DNA from: Bacilli bacterium
GTDB taxonomy: Bacteria; Bacillota_I; Bacilli_A; RFN20; DUOF01
Assembly (NCBI GenBank): GCA_017517765.1
Contig: JAFWYE010000006.1
Coordinates: 186,001-250,000, forward strand
Direction of reading: 5' to 3'
DNA length: 64,000 nt
Part shown: piece after piece, positions 42,785-51,126 of the stretch
Position numbering within the stretch: position 1 is the stretch's first letter
Layout: each line of letters starts with the position of its first letter
The notes under the pieces: generated by a model
The model's input: only the letters and a program-made list of their open reading frames with translations
What the model was told of the DNA's origin: nothing
Database searches by the model: none
Program-made: the position numbers and the translations under genes

Positions 42785-44429
42785 TTACTTCAGTCCTATA
42801 CTTAATCATATCCTCATATGCTTTAGGATGAACTTGTTGTAATATTTCACTAACTCTATCAATAGCAAACTCAAACTCACCATTTTCGAAATGAACTTGT
42901 GCACTATTTAATACTTCATTAACAGCACTAAAACTACTTCTATATTTATTAGTGTAAACAATTATACTACTAGCATTAGCATGAAGTTTAACGCTTTCTT
43001 TCATATCTTTTAATAATGTAGTAACTTTTCCTTTAAACTCTTTTAATTCACTATTTATTTTTTCTACATATATAGGTTTAGTTGTTAGAGATTTATTAAT
43101 GCTATCAATCATTGAAGCAACCTCTTCATATCTATCTTTATAAGTAGACTCTAATGCTTGATGATGCAAGCTTAAAATCAAATCATAATAATAAGTAACC
43201 GCAACTGAAGCATCATTTACATACTTATATGCATAATTACTATCATCTTTTAATGAATAAATATAGCTTTGGAATGCTTCCACTTTAGCATTGATTGAAT
43301 CACTGAAATCAGTAACATCAACAAGCTTATTATTTAAAATAGAATATGGTGATTTAGTTGGAGCATGAATATAGTTATTTAACTCTATTTTTGCTCTACT
43401 TAAACTAGCAAGTTCATTTTCAATAAATAAAAGTTCATCTTCTTTACTCTTATCAATTAGATACACACCATTAATTGAATAAAAATCTCTCTTTGCTTTA
43501 AGGAATTTTTTATTAACTTCATCAATAAAAGCATATATACGATCATTATTTTCTTCAAAATCTTCTCTAGCTTCTTTTTCAGTAGTTAATAAAACATCAA
43601 TATCATTTATTTTGTAAGTTAAAGTTTTAATTTCCTCTTTAACTTCCATATATCTAAGTTCATAAAACGCTTGTTTAATTGTTTCAAATAAAGCATTGAT
43701 TTCCTCTTTTGCAGGATTAATTTTAATTAAAGTTAAAATATATCCTTCATCCTTCATTGTTTCATACATTGTTAATACTTTTTCATAACGTTCAGGCAAT
43801 ACAGTAAAAGCAAAATTAACCATTTGAGGCATTTCAATAACATGATTGTAATATTCATCTAATGTTGCCTTAAATGTATTAAGAACATCTCTAGCCTCTT
43901 TATAATCACCTGCACCTAGACATTCATCTATTTGGTTAAGATTTTTATCTAAAGAAGTAAGAGCGTCCTTAAATAAGCATACGCATTCACCTAAACTATC
44001 TTTGCAATCACTATACTTAGAAACAAAATCTCTATATTTTTCTTTTAAAGGCATTAATTCATCTCTTATTTGATTTTCTTGTTCAAACATTGTAGAAATT
44101 TGTTTAACAATTTGATCTTGCTCATAAAAAGCTTTATCCAATTTATCATTAACGCTTTTAACTTCTGCTTTAAAAATCTTAACATCAGTTGTGTTTTTTA
44201 TTGCATCAAGTCTAGTGATAGATGATTCTATATCCAAATAGTAATCATTTATCAAGCTATTATAATTTGCCTCAATCGCAGTATATAGCTCTTTGTATTC
44301 TACATTGTTATAGCTAATAAGTTTTAACTTAGCCATTTTAGTATCTAAATTTGAATCTTTTAAGGCATTATACCTCTTATTTAAATCATCAACCCATTTA
44401 TTTACTTTACCTTTACCAAAAAATAACAT
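42777..44429 (-). CDS. ezrA: EzrA-like division regulator without membrane anchor
   Basis: EzrA is a spectrin-like regulator of FtsZ rings. The 550-residue product consists of repeated helical bundles, with the EzrA-like parts YEKVLTMYETMKDEGYIL and, at the C-terminus, VLNSAQVHFENGEFEFAIDR. The length fits EzrA (about 560), but the usual N-terminal transmembrane helix is absent: the protein begins MLFFGKGKVNKWVDDLNKRY. The GTG at 44438 lies in the AGGTGA site; ATG 44429 is the start. The assignment rests on helical pattern, length and the nifS neighbour. Confidence 0.75.
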   Translation of the reverse strand: MLFFGKGKVNKWVDDLNKRYNALKDSNLDTKMAKLKLISYNNVEYKELYTAIEANYNSLINDYYLDIESSITRLDAIKNTTDVKIFKAEVKSVNDKLDKAFYEQDQIVKQISTMFEQENQIRDELMPLKEKYRDFVSKYSDCKDSLGECVCLFKDALTSLDKNLNQIDECLGAGDYKEARDVLNTFKATLDEYYNHVIEMPQMVNFAFTVLPERYEKVLTMYETMKDEGYILTLIKINPAKEEINALFETIKQAFYELRYMEVKEEIKTLTYKINDIDVLLTTEKEAREDFEENNDRIYAFIDEVNKKFLKAKRDFYSINGVYLIDKSKEDELLFIENELASLSRAKIELNNYIHAPTKSPYSILNNKLVDVTDFSDSINAKVEAFQSYIYSLKDDSNYAYKYVNDASVAVTYYYDLILSLHHQALESTYKDRYEEVASMIDSINKSLTTKPIYVEKINSELKEFKGKVTTLLKDMKESVKLHANASSIIVYTNKYRSSFSAVNEVLNSAQVHFENGEFEFAIDRVSEILQQVHPKAYEDMIKYRTEVNE

Positions 44430-44444
44430 AAACTTCACCTACCA

Positions 44445-44463
44445 TAATGTTATTATAACATTA
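44445..44463 (-). promoter_or_regulatory. Extended -10 promoter of ezrA inside an inverted repeat
   Basis: TATAAT (44452-44457, minus strand) is preceded by TG with one base between, an extended -10 box. It is centred in the inverted repeat TAATGTTA / TAACATTA (44445-44463). The AGGTGAAG site follows at 44434-44441, so the leader would be very short. Confidence 0.5.
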
Positions 44464-44571
44464 CATTATCTTTTTCTAACAAAATCGCTCCCCTTTTTTT
44501 AGATAAAATAACAACAAATATTATTATTCAAATAAAAAATCATTATTATTTCTAAAGAAATATAATTTTAG

Positions 44572-44600
44572 TTGACAAACAAACCAAAACACTTTATTAT
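44572..44600 (+). promoter_or_regulatory. Strong sigma-A promoter of rpsD
   Basis: A consensus TTGACA (44572-44577), 17-base spacer and TATTAT (44595-44600). The predicted start is near 44607, leaving a leader of about 165 bases. The rest of the 44430-44571 stretch holds only the ezrA promoter and AT-rich sequence. Confidence 0.8.
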
Positions 44601-44606
44601 AAACAC

Positions 44607-44770
44607 GCATGTACTTGCAGCAGACAATCACTTTCTGTATTGGAGTTATTACCTTAAAGGATTAAAGTAGTCTTAGCTGAGAGATGAAATAACTATAATA
44701 ACAACCCTGGAAAAGGAGCTTGTCCCTAATGTAAGTTTTGCAAAGAAACTGACAAAGGAGGAAATTATTA
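44607..44770 (+). ncRNA. rpsD leader, probable S4-binding autoregulatory RNA
   Basis: The leader of about 165 bases is long compared with other genes here. It is comparatively GC-richer and contains structured-looking segments (CTTGCAGCAGACAATC, ACCCTGGAAAAGGAGCTTGTCC) before the AAAGGAGG at 44754-44761. In Bacilli, S4 represses rpsD by binding such a leader. The fold was not computed, so the assignment rests on position, length and the family precedent. Confidence 0.6.
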
Positions 44771-45379
44771 ATGTCACGTTATACAGGACCTAGATGGAAA
44801 ATCTCAAGAAGAACAGGATTTTCAATTCTTGAAACTGGTGATGAGTTAGCAAAAAGACCATATGCACCAGGACCTCAAGGAGCTTTAAAGAAAAAGAAAT
44901 TATCAGAATATGGTAAGCAATTACAAGAAAAACAAAAGGTAAGACACATGTATGGTGTTAATGAAAGACAATTCCGTAACACATTCGAAACAGCTAAAAA
45001 ATGTGATGGAGTTACAGGTGCTTCATTCTTATTCTTATTAGAATCAAGATTAGACAACATCGTATACAGAATGGGTCTTTCTAGAACAAGAAGTGGTTCT
45101 AGACAATTAGTTAACCATGGTCACATCCTAGTTGATGGAAACAAAGTTGATATCCCATCATATAGAGTAAAACCTGGACAAGTTATTTCAGTTAGAGAAA
45201 CTTCTAGAAACTTAAAAGTAATTAAGGAATCTCTAGAAACTCTTCACACTGTTCCTGCATATGTAACTTTCGATAACGAAAAATTAGAAGGTACTTATGT
45301 AAGATTACCAGAGAGAAGCGAATTATCTCCTGAAATCGATGAGTCATTAATCGTTGAATACTACAACAGATTAGACTAA
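44771..45379 (+). CDS. rpsD: 30S ribosomal protein S4
   Basis: S4 nucleates 30S assembly and is a translational repressor. The 202-residue protein begins [20 protein letters not shown] and contains [15 protein letters not shown] and the S4 RNA-binding domain [41 protein letters not shown]. It lacks the N-terminal zinc cysteines (C- form). It is monocistronic, as in B. subtilis, and close to tyrS, which is also its B. subtilis neighbour (divergent or convergent). Confidence 0.98.
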   Translation: MSRYTGPRWKISRRTGFSILETGDELAKRPYAPGPQGALKKKKLSEYGKQLQEKQKVRHMYGVNERQFRNTFETAKKCDGVTGASFLFLLESRLDNIVYRMGLSRTRSGSRQLVNHGHILVDGNKVDIPSYRVKPGQVISVRETSRNLKVIKESLETLHTVPAYVTFDNEKLEGTYVRLPERSELSPEIDESLIVEYYNRLD

Positions 45380-45400
45380 TCTAAAATTAAATCAGCATTT

Positions 45401-45428
45401 AAAAAGGCAGAGAAATCTGCCTTTTTTA
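45401..45428 (+). terminator. rpsD terminator
   Basis: AAGGCAGA / TCTGCCTT around a GAAA tetraloop, followed by TTTTT, about 25 bases after the stop. Confidence 0.92.
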
Positions 45429-45448
45429 TTTTATTTATATGTTAATAA

Positions 45449-45478
45449 AAAAGTAGTAGTTTATTCTACTACTACTTT
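45449..45478 (-). terminator. tyrS terminator
   Basis: On the minus strand a 10-11 bp stem (AAGTAGTAGT / ACTACTACTT), whose loop includes the tyrS stop, is followed by TTTTTTATT. Confidence 0.85.
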
Positions 45479-46678
45479 CAAGAAATTCTTCTTACCTTTC
45501 TTTAACAAAGCATATCCATCTTTAAAGAAACTATTATCTATTGCTAAATTAATATCCTCTACTTTTTCTCCATTAAGATTTAATCCACCTTGCATAATAA
45601 GTCTTCTTGCCTCACTTTTAGAAGGAAGGAAATTACTCTTAACACATAAATCCATTACATTGATTCCTAAATCATCTTTGCTCATGCTGTAAGTAGGAAC
45701 GTTATCTAAGTTAACACTACCACTAAATAATGCCTTAGCGGCTTCACTTGCTTTATCTGCATTTTCTTTACCATGAACTAAGTTAGTTAATTCATATGCT
45801 AATATTTCTTTAGCTTTATTTAATTGTTCACCTTCCCAAGACTCCATTTTCTTAATTTCATCAAGTGGGATAAAAGTTAACATTTTTATACATTTCAATA
45901 CATCGCTATCATCAACATTTCTCCAATATTGATAGAAATCAAACGGAGAAGTTTTATTTTCATCTAACCATACAGCTCCACCACTAGTTTTACCCATTTT
46001 AGTACCATCACTCTTTAATAATAAGTTAATAGTCATAGCTTCTGCATCCTTAGCTAATTTCTTTCTTATTAATTCAGTTCCACCTAGCATATTAGACCAT
46101 TGATCATCTCCACCAAATTGTAAATTACAATCATAGTTTTGATACAAGTGATAGAAGTCATAAGATTGCATAATCATATAGTTAAACTCTAAAAATGATA
46201 ATCCTTTTTCCATTCTTTGTTTATAGCATTCAGCCCCCAGCATCTTATTAACTGAAAAACAAGGCCCTACTTCTCTTAATAAGTCCACATAATTAAGATT
46301 TAATAACCAATCAGCATTATTAAGTAATATAGCTTTATTATCGCTGAAATCTATAAACTTAGACATTTGTTTTTTAAAACATTCAATATTGTGATTAATG
46401 TCATCTTTAGTTAGCATCTTTCTCATATCGCTTCTACCACTAGGGTCACCAATCATAGCAGTTCCACCGCCCACTAAAGCAATTGGTTTATTTCCAGCCA
46501 TTTGTAATCTTTTCATCAAACAAAGTGCCATAAAATGACCTACATGTAAACTATCCGCAGTAGGGTCAAATCCAATATAAAAAGTTGCCTTTCCTGTGTT
46601 TACTAATTCTCTAATTTTACTCTCATCTGTTACTTGAGCAAGTAATCCTCTTTCAATTAATTCTTCATAAATTCCCAT
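45461..46678 (-). CDS. tyrS: Tyrosyl-tRNA synthetase
   Basis: It charges tRNA-Tyr. The 405-residue class I enzyme has the HIGH-type motif DPTADSLHVGHFMAL, tyrosine-binding YDFYHLYQNYDCNLQFGGDDQWSN and the KMSKS loop DGTKMGKTSGGAVWL. It ends in an S4-like domain (SEARRLIMQGGLNLNGEKVED). KMGKT is the form typical of this TyrRS subclass. AGGGAGG precedes the ATG. Expression is controlled by a T-box leader (46710-46926). Confidence 0.97.
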   Translation of the reverse strand: MGIYEELIERGLLAQVTDESKIRELVNTGKATFYIGFDPTADSLHVGHFMALCLMKRLQMAGNKPIALVGGGTAMIGDPSGRSDMRKMLTKDDINHNIECFKKQMSKFIDFSDNKAILLNNADWLLNLNYVDLLREVGPCFSVNKMLGAECYKQRMEKGLSFLEFNYMIMQSYDFYHLYQNYDCNLQFGGDDQWSNMLGGTELIRKKLAKDAEAMTINLLLKSDGTKMGKTSGGAVWLDENKTSPFDFYQYWRNVDDSDVLKCIKMLTFIPLDEIKKMESWEGEQLNKAKEILAYELTNLVHGKENADKASEAAKALFSGSVNLDNVPTYSMSKDDLGINVMDLCVKSNFLPSKSEARRLIMQGGLNLNGEKVEDINLAIDNSFFKDGYALLKKGKKNFLKVVVE

Positions 46679-46709
46679 CTTATTTTTTCCTCCCTTTCAA
46701 AATAAAAAA

Positions 46710-46926
46710 ACGTCCCTAAAAATAGGAACGTGAAATTACGCGGTACCATCCTAATTCATAGATAAACACTTATATCTATGCACTTAATTGCTTTAACGCA
46801 GCTAACGTTCTTACTTTGCATAAGACAGCTCATAGGTGTATTTCATTAACACTATTATTAGTTTCCACCAGCCACTAATTCTCTAGTTAAATCATGTTAA
46901 CTACTCTTCTAATCAACGCATGAAAA
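46710..46926 (-). promoter_or_regulatory. T-box riboswitch (tRNA-Tyr) upstream of tyrS
   Basis: On the minus strand the T-box core AGGATGGTACCGCG (46739-46752) sits between an antiterminator and the terminator ACGTTCC / GGGACGT with a T run (46710-46731, tail to 46704). Upstream are T-box stem I landmarks AGAGAATT and GGCTGGTGGAAAC. The likely specifier codon UAC (46838-46840), in ATACACC, reads tyrosine and agrees with the gene. Uncharged tRNA-Tyr is expected to stabilise the antiterminator. Confidence 0.93.
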
Positions 46927-46927
46927 T

Positions 46928-46955
46928 AGTATATCACACAACAAAAATAAATCAA
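46928..46955 (-). promoter_or_regulatory. Promoter of the tyrS T-box transcript
   Basis: On the minus strand TTGATT (46950-46955), a 16-base spacer and TATACT (46928-46933), immediately before the T-box start. The -35 box overlaps the stop of the upstream gene. Confidence 0.6.
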
Positions 46956-47860
46956 CCCTTATAAATATCTAATTCTCTTTTCTTATAATTATTTAAAATC
47001 ATTTGTTTTTGTCTATCAATATTATTAGCAACCATCAATGCTAATCTCTCTTTTTGAAGTGGAGTATATCCTTCTTTATTATAAATTTCTTTCATATATA
47101 TTTTAGAAATTTGTTCAAATAACATTACTTCCATTGGATACTCATTTCCCTTTACATCTTTAGTCATTAAACAATAACCTTCTCTATTTACACATTCAGG
47201 TGTCTTTAATTCATATTTAGTGAAGTCCATATTACAAGTAATATCCATCTCTACACATATCTTTGTATGTGTACCTAATAGTACTTCTTTTCTTTCTACC
47301 TCAGTCATAGATTTATATTGATTTTGTAATATTCCATATGAATTTTCTCCAATTTGATTATAAACAACACTGTCTCTAGTTTCTTTTATAGCATCCATTA
47401 TATTTTCATATTCAGCTTCTAAATCAATTTCCTCTTCTTTTTCTTTCTCTTCTTCCTCAATTTTATCCATCTGCTTATCTGCAACTTCAAGAGCTTCTTC
47501 TTTTAATTCTTCATATTCATCATTATTTATTTCATTATTATGTAACATATCTTCTAATATTTGCAAATACATACCTACATCCATCTTGTACTCTTCACTA
47601 TCTTTTGTAACATATTTAAGATTTCCTTTTTCATCTTGAACTTCTTTAAATGGATAAAGTAAAGTAACATTTATACCTAGCTTTTCATTCTTTTCATAAA
47701 ACTTTTTATATTTATTATACATCAAGAGTTCATCTCTAACTTCATCAAACTCTTCTTCTTTCTCCTTCTTTTCCTCTTCGCTAGCAAACATATCCATCTC
47801 TAGCATTTCAAGATCTTCTCTTAAAGAAAAATATTTAGTAGCAAGTTCATTAATCTTCAT
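46952..47860 (-). CDS. Acidic coiled-coil protein, unknown
   Basis: The 302-residue protein is strongly charged. It has helical segments rich in Glu/Lys (EEEKKEKEEEFDEVRDEL; KIEEEEKEKEEEIDLEAEYE), likely coiled coils, and a C-terminal domain with several cysteines (KICVEMDITCN, TPECVNREGYC). There is no membrane segment. I do not recognise the family. GTG 47869 is part of AGGTGATAG; ATG 47860 is the start. It follows the murC operon by a gap of 88 bases without a clear terminator. Confidence 0.6.
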   Translation of the reverse strand: MKINELATKYFSLREDLEMLEMDMFASEEEKKEKEEEFDEVRDELLMYNKYKKFYEKNEKLGINVTLLYPFKEVQDEKGNLKYVTKDSEEYKMDVGMYLQILEDMLHNNEINNDEYEELKEEALEVADKQMDKIEEEEKEKEEEIDLEAEYENIMDAIKETRDSVVYNQIGENSYGILQNQYKSMTEVERKEVLLGTHTKICVEMDITCNMDFTKYELKTPECVNREGYCLMTKDVKGNEYPMEVMLFEQISKIYMKEIYNKEGYTPLQKERLALMVANNIDRQKQMILNNYKKRELDIYKG

Positions 47861-47948
47861 AACTATCACCTACTACTAGTATATATTTAAATTCAGTCTC
47901 AAACAACTAAACACATATTTTTTTGATATGGCGATGTTTATAAAAACA

Positions 47949-48272
47949 TTAGCTATAACTTAACAAGTTACTTTTAAACTCATCTAAACTATCTAAGATA
48001 TTTTCTATCATTTCACTACCAGCATCTTTAATATCCTTAACAGTAAGATTATCTATTTTATATTTCAATTTATTATATTCTTTAATTAAATTATCTTTAT
48101 ATTTCTTTAAACTATTTTCATCAATATTATTAAAAAAATCATCCATTTTTTTAGTTAATTGCTTCCCCTTTTTTTTGATGCAATTCATATTGCAATCTCC
48201 TTTAACAAGGGAGTAAACCATTACAGTGGCACCTACAACAAGCAAACAACCAACTACTTTTTTACACCACAT
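47949..48272 (-). CDS. YtxH-like small membrane protein
   Basis: The 107-residue protein has one N-terminal membrane helix (residues 5-21), then a basic and amphipathic helical tail. This matches the YtxH general architecture, and its location just after murC is where B. subtilis has ytxG and ytxH. Sequence identity cannot be judged by eye. AAAGGATG precedes the ATG by 5 bases, within the end of murC. The function is unknown; it is possibly linked to the cell envelope or stress. Confidence 0.6.
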   Translation of the reverse strand: MWCKKVVGCLLVVGATVMVYSLVKGDCNMNCIKKKGKQLTKKMDDFFNNIDENSLKKYKDNLIKEYNKLKYKIDNLTVKDIKDAGSEMIENILDSLDEFKSNLLSYS

Positions 48273-48276
48273 AAAA

Positions 48277-49554
48277 TCATCCTTTGTACTTCAATATATT
48301 TTCTTTTACTTCTCCCATATTTTTAGAACTCATCATCAAATAGACAACATTCTTTTTTTTAGCAATCCTATAATAAACCTCTTCATTCAACTCTTCTATT
48401 TTATATTTATTTAAAAAATTGAAATAACTTTCATTAGTTACCTTATCACAATTAATAAATGGCAAGATATAAAACTCATTTGCCTTCTTTAGGCTCAATA
48501 TAAAACGAGACGAAAAGTGATTTAATCTAGATACTCTATCAGGCCTAAAGAACGCAATTATTTCTCTATCTTCATACTTTTGTTTTACGGCATCTATAAT
48601 TGCATCTATTTTACTAGGATGATGAGCATAATCATCTATATAAACATCGCCATTTATTATTGTTTCCTTAAATCTTCTTTTTACTCCATTAAAGTTTTCT
48701 AACCCCCTCTTTATAACATTTAAATCTATTCCTAAAGACATACACACGCTTATACAAGCAAGCGTATTATAAACCATATGCTCACCATATAAATTCAAAT
48801 TAAAATGATTAACAAATTCACCTTTACAATACAAATCATAACTTATCCCATTACTATCATATTTAATATTTTTTGCTCTAATCAATACATTTTCTTTTAA
48901 TCCAAAAGTCATCACATTATTAACGCATTTCAAATTTATGTCATCGCCATTTACTATAACCATATTTTTTGCATTATTAATAAAATTATAAAATGATTTT
49001 ATATAACTTTTTTCATCCTTGAAATAATCCACGTGATCATAGTCTATATTATTTACTAAAACAACATTAGGCTCATACTTTAAAAAATGATCTTTGTATT
49101 CACATGCCTCAAAAGTGAAATATTTACTATTTCTCCCTTTTCCCTCACCACTGCCAATTAAAAAAGAAGTATCTTCCACTTCATTTAAAACACTAGAAAT
49201 AAGAGCAGTAGTAGTACTCTTTCCATTACTACCAGATACTGCTATACTATAATAATTTTTTATCACCTTAGATAAAGCAACATGGTACTCTAATATCTTA
49301 ATATTTCTTTTTCTAGCCTCCAAAAGTTCAATATTATCACTATCTATAAAATTGTGTCCAACTATTACTACATCTACATCATCCAAATTATTTAAATCAA
49401 ATCTTCTAATCTCTATATTATGCTTTTTTAAGTTGTCTTCAGTAAATATATACCCTTCATAATCACTTCCTAAAACCTCATGTCCTAAACCCTTTAAGAC
49501 AATTGCCAATGAAGACATCCCACTGCCTTTAATTCCAATAAAATAATATTTCAT
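48277..49554 (-). CDS. murC: UDP-N-acetylmuramate-L-alanine ligase
   Basis: MurC adds L-alanine to UDP-MurNAc in peptidoglycan synthesis. The 425-residue protein shows YYFIGIKGSGMSSLAIVLKG at the N-terminus, ATP loop AVSGSNGKSTTTALIS, VLVNNIDYDHVDYFKD and DYAHHPSKIDAII (the Mur ligase C-terminal signature). GSNGKST replaces the more common GTHGKTT, still a P-loop. GGAGGTGCTGA precedes the ATG. Confidence 0.93.
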   Translation of the reverse strand: MKYYFIGIKGSGMSSLAIVLKGLGHEVLGSDYEGYIFTEDNLKKHNIEIRRFDLNNLDDVDVVIVGHNFIDSDNIELLEARKRNIKILEYHVALSKVIKNYYSIAVSGSNGKSTTTALISSVLNEVEDTSFLIGSGEGKGRNSKYFTFEACEYKDHFLKYEPNVVLVNNIDYDHVDYFKDEKSYIKSFYNFINNAKNMVIVNGDDINLKCVNNVMTFGLKENVLIRAKNIKYDSNGISYDLYCKGEFVNHFNLNLYGEHMVYNTLACISVCMSLGIDLNVIKRGLENFNGVKRRFKETIINGDVYIDDYAHHPSKIDAIIDAVKQKYEDREIIAFFRPDRVSRLNHFSSRFILSLKKANEFYILPFINCDKVTNESYFNFLNKYKIEELNEEVYYRIAKKKNVVYLMMSSKNMGEVKENILKYKG

Positions 49555-49607
49555 TCAGCACCTCCAGTTAAATATATGCTAAGTTTTTATCTTTAAATCA
49601 AATAAAA

Positions 49608-49627
49608 AAAGAGTCGCTTGACTCTTT
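49608..49627 (-). terminator. Terminator of the VWA gene
   Basis: AAAGAGTC / GACTCTTT with a 4-base loop overlaps the stop of the VWA gene and is followed by TTTTATTT on the minus strand. Confidence 0.88.
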
Positions 49628-50276
49628 AATCATCTTTTCTAGTTTCTAAATCCTTGTCTATAGCGCTTCTCCAAGACTTTGACATCTTTTTATTTTTTCT
49701 CACTTCGCTAATAGCAGTTGATAAGCAGTCATAGTTTAAAGAAACACCCTTAGCATCATATTTGTAGTTAACAGCATTACCACTATCAATTCCCATTTTG
49801 CTTGCTTCACTAACAGCATCCATATTAGCTCCTAGAAAAATAAATTCCCATTCATATTTTTCTTTAACATTTTCTATCATCTTTTTAATGGATTTATAAG
49901 TATACTCTCTACTTGAATTCTCTAACCCATCAGTAGTAATAATAAACATAGTCTTACTTGGTACATCTTCTTGCTTACAATTTTTGTGTTCTTTCAAAAT
50001 ATGGTTTATTGAATTTCCTATTGCATCTAACAAAGCTGTACACCCTGAAACACAATATTCTTTATCTGTTAAAGGTTTTATTCCTTCCAAGTCAACTCTA
50101 TCATGGATAACTTCTACTTCATGATTGAATAAAATTGTAGATACCCTAGCTTTTCCATCTTCCTTTCTTTGTTTTTCAATTAGCGAATTAAATCCACCTA
50201 TAGTATCACCCTCTAACCCAGACATAGAACCACTCTTGTCTAAAATAAATACTAATTCTGTTAAATCATTTTTCAT
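49626..50276 (-). CDS. von Willebrand factor A domain protein
   Basis: The 216-residue protein is a single cytosolic VWA domain with the MIDAS motif ELVFILDKSGSMSG (DxSxS, residues 13-17), the Thr of the metal site in SGCTALLDAIG, and IITTDGLENSS. It has no signal peptide. Such stand-alone VWA proteins often sit next to the HTH protein family encoded just upstream (50355-50861), and the pair is probably functionally linked. Its role is unknown. ATG 50276 is chosen over TTG 50282 because AAGGAGAG lies about 9 bases upstream. Confidence 0.85.
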   Translation of the reverse strand: MKNDLTELVFILDKSGSMSGLEGDTIGGFNSLIEKQRKEDGKARVSTILFNHEVEVIHDRVDLEGIKPLTDKEYCVSGCTALLDAIGNSINHILKEHKNCKQEDVPSKTMFIITTDGLENSSREYTYKSIKKMIENVKEKYEWEFIFLGANMDAVSEASKMGIDSGNAVNYKYDAKGVSLNYDCLSTAISEVRKNKKMSKSWRSAIDKDLETRKDD

Positions 50277-50335
50277 AATCAATCTCTCCTTTTCTGATTT
50301 ACACCCATAGTATAAATTTTTAAAGAAAAGAAAAG

Positions 50336-50352
50336 GTCGCAGCTACTGCGAC
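50336..50352 (-). terminator. Terminator of the HTH gene
   Basis: GTCGCAG / CTGCGAC with a 3-base loop, followed by CTTTTCTTTT on the minus strand. Confidence 0.85.
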
Positions 50353-50354
50353 TT

Positions 50355-50861
50355 TTAATTTATTGGAAATAATTTTAATTTAAATTCATCTAAAACCAAG
50401 TTCATCTCATCTACATTATATATTTCATTCTCAATAAAATATCTTACAACTAAATCTCTTTTAATAGAATTACTTAATGTGTACCCTGCTTTAGCTAGTA
50501 AGTCCAATGTATCATCTATATTTAACTTTAATCCAATACACATTTGGATTGCAGTATCCTTATTTGGTTGATACTTATTATCACATCTAATTTTAGAAAA
50601 AGTTTGCTTTGATAAATTAGCTCTTTTATATACCTCGGGATCCTTATATTCTTTTTCATCAATGATTGAAAAAACCACTTCTTGCCACGTTGCTTTAACT
50701 TCTATATTAATATTCAAAAAGCTCTCCTCAACATCATAAAAGCAAGCCTTATCAAAAGATGCCTTTAACATCTTTTGTTTACTATATACCATAGTTTTTT
50801 CTTTGACATAATTCTTTTTAATATATGACTTTATTTGCTTAATCATTGTTCTATCAAACAT
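50355..50861 (-). CDS. Helix-turn-helix protein paired with VWA gene
   Basis: The C-terminal two thirds match a known Firmicute helix-turn-helix family: DPEVYKRANLSKQTFSKIRC, NKDTAIQMCIGLKLNIDDTLDLLAKAGYTLS and DLVVRYFIENEIYNVDEMN. The central part is an XRE-like DNA-binding fold. The N-terminal 55 residues are variable and basic (IKSYIKKNYVKEKTMVYSKQ). Members are frequently encoded beside VWA or stress-related genes, as here; DNA targets are unknown. GAGGTGA precedes the ATG. An extended -10 box TGTTATAAT lies at 50882-50890. Confidence 0.75.
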   Translation of the reverse strand: MFDRTMIKQIKSYIKKNYVKEKTMVYSKQKMLKASFDKACFYDVEESFLNINIEVKATWQEVVFSIIDEKEYKDPEVYKRANLSKQTFSKIRCDNKYQPNKDTAIQMCIGLKLNIDDTLDLLAKAGYTLSNSIKRDLVVRYFIENEIYNVDEMNLVLDEFKLKLFPIN

Positions 50862-50881
50862 ATAATCACCTCAACACATTC

Positions 50882-50890
50882 ATTATAACA
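50882..50890 (-). promoter_or_regulatory. Extended -10 promoter of the HTH gene
   Basis: TGTTATAAT on the minus strand with no good -35 box. The predicted start lies a few bases before the ribosome-binding site (50866-50872). Confidence 0.5.
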
Positions 50891-50935
50891 TTATCCCTTT
50901 ATTAACACATCCTAAAAAAATAATATTTCATACTA

Positions 50936-50952
50936 TATAATAGAGGGGGGGG
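50936..50952 (+). promoter_or_regulatory. TATAAT box followed directly by a G8 tract
   Basis: TATAAT at 50936-50941 is followed by AGA and eight G residues (50945-50952). The predicted transcription start near 50948 falls within the G run, which also forms the ribosome-binding site (GGGGTGAAATA before ATG 50960). The -35 region is poor. Confidence 0.5.
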
Positions 50953-50959
50953 TGAAATA

Positions 50960-51061
50960 ATGAATAATGAAGAAGTAAAAAGCAAGGCAAGTTCTGAAAA
51001 TTGTAATTGCGATAACAATTTTGATCCTAAACCATTTAATATAAAAAACAATAATAAATAA
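50960..51061 (+). CDS. 33-residue Asn-rich peptide with CxC
   Basis: The frame encodes MNNEEVKSKASSENCNCDNN and ends in NIKNNNK. It is hydrophilic, with two cysteines in a C-N-C arrangement, and without membrane segment or signal. It is supported as a gene by a -10 box, a ribosome-binding site, correct spacing and its own terminator just after the stop. I do not recognise it. A metal-binding peptide or small regulator is possible but unsupported. Confidence 0.55.
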   Translation: MNNEEVKSKASSENCNCDNNFDPKPFNIKNNNK

Positions 51062-51065
51062 ATTT

Positions 51066-51094
51066 AAGCATGGCTTAAGTCATGCTTTTTTTTA
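51066..51094 (+). terminator. Terminator of the 33-residue peptide gene
   Basis: AAGCATG / CATGCTT with an 8-base loop followed by TTTTTT, beginning 5 bases after the stop codon. Confidence 0.85.
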
Positions 51095-51126
51095 TAGTTA
51101 TATATATTTAAATAGGTGAAATAAAG

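Noticed and set aside
47930-47952. ATGTTT/AAACAT hairpin between the ytxH-like gene and the coiled-coil gene
   Set aside because: Only 6 bp, with no T run on either strand; it is not a convincing terminator.
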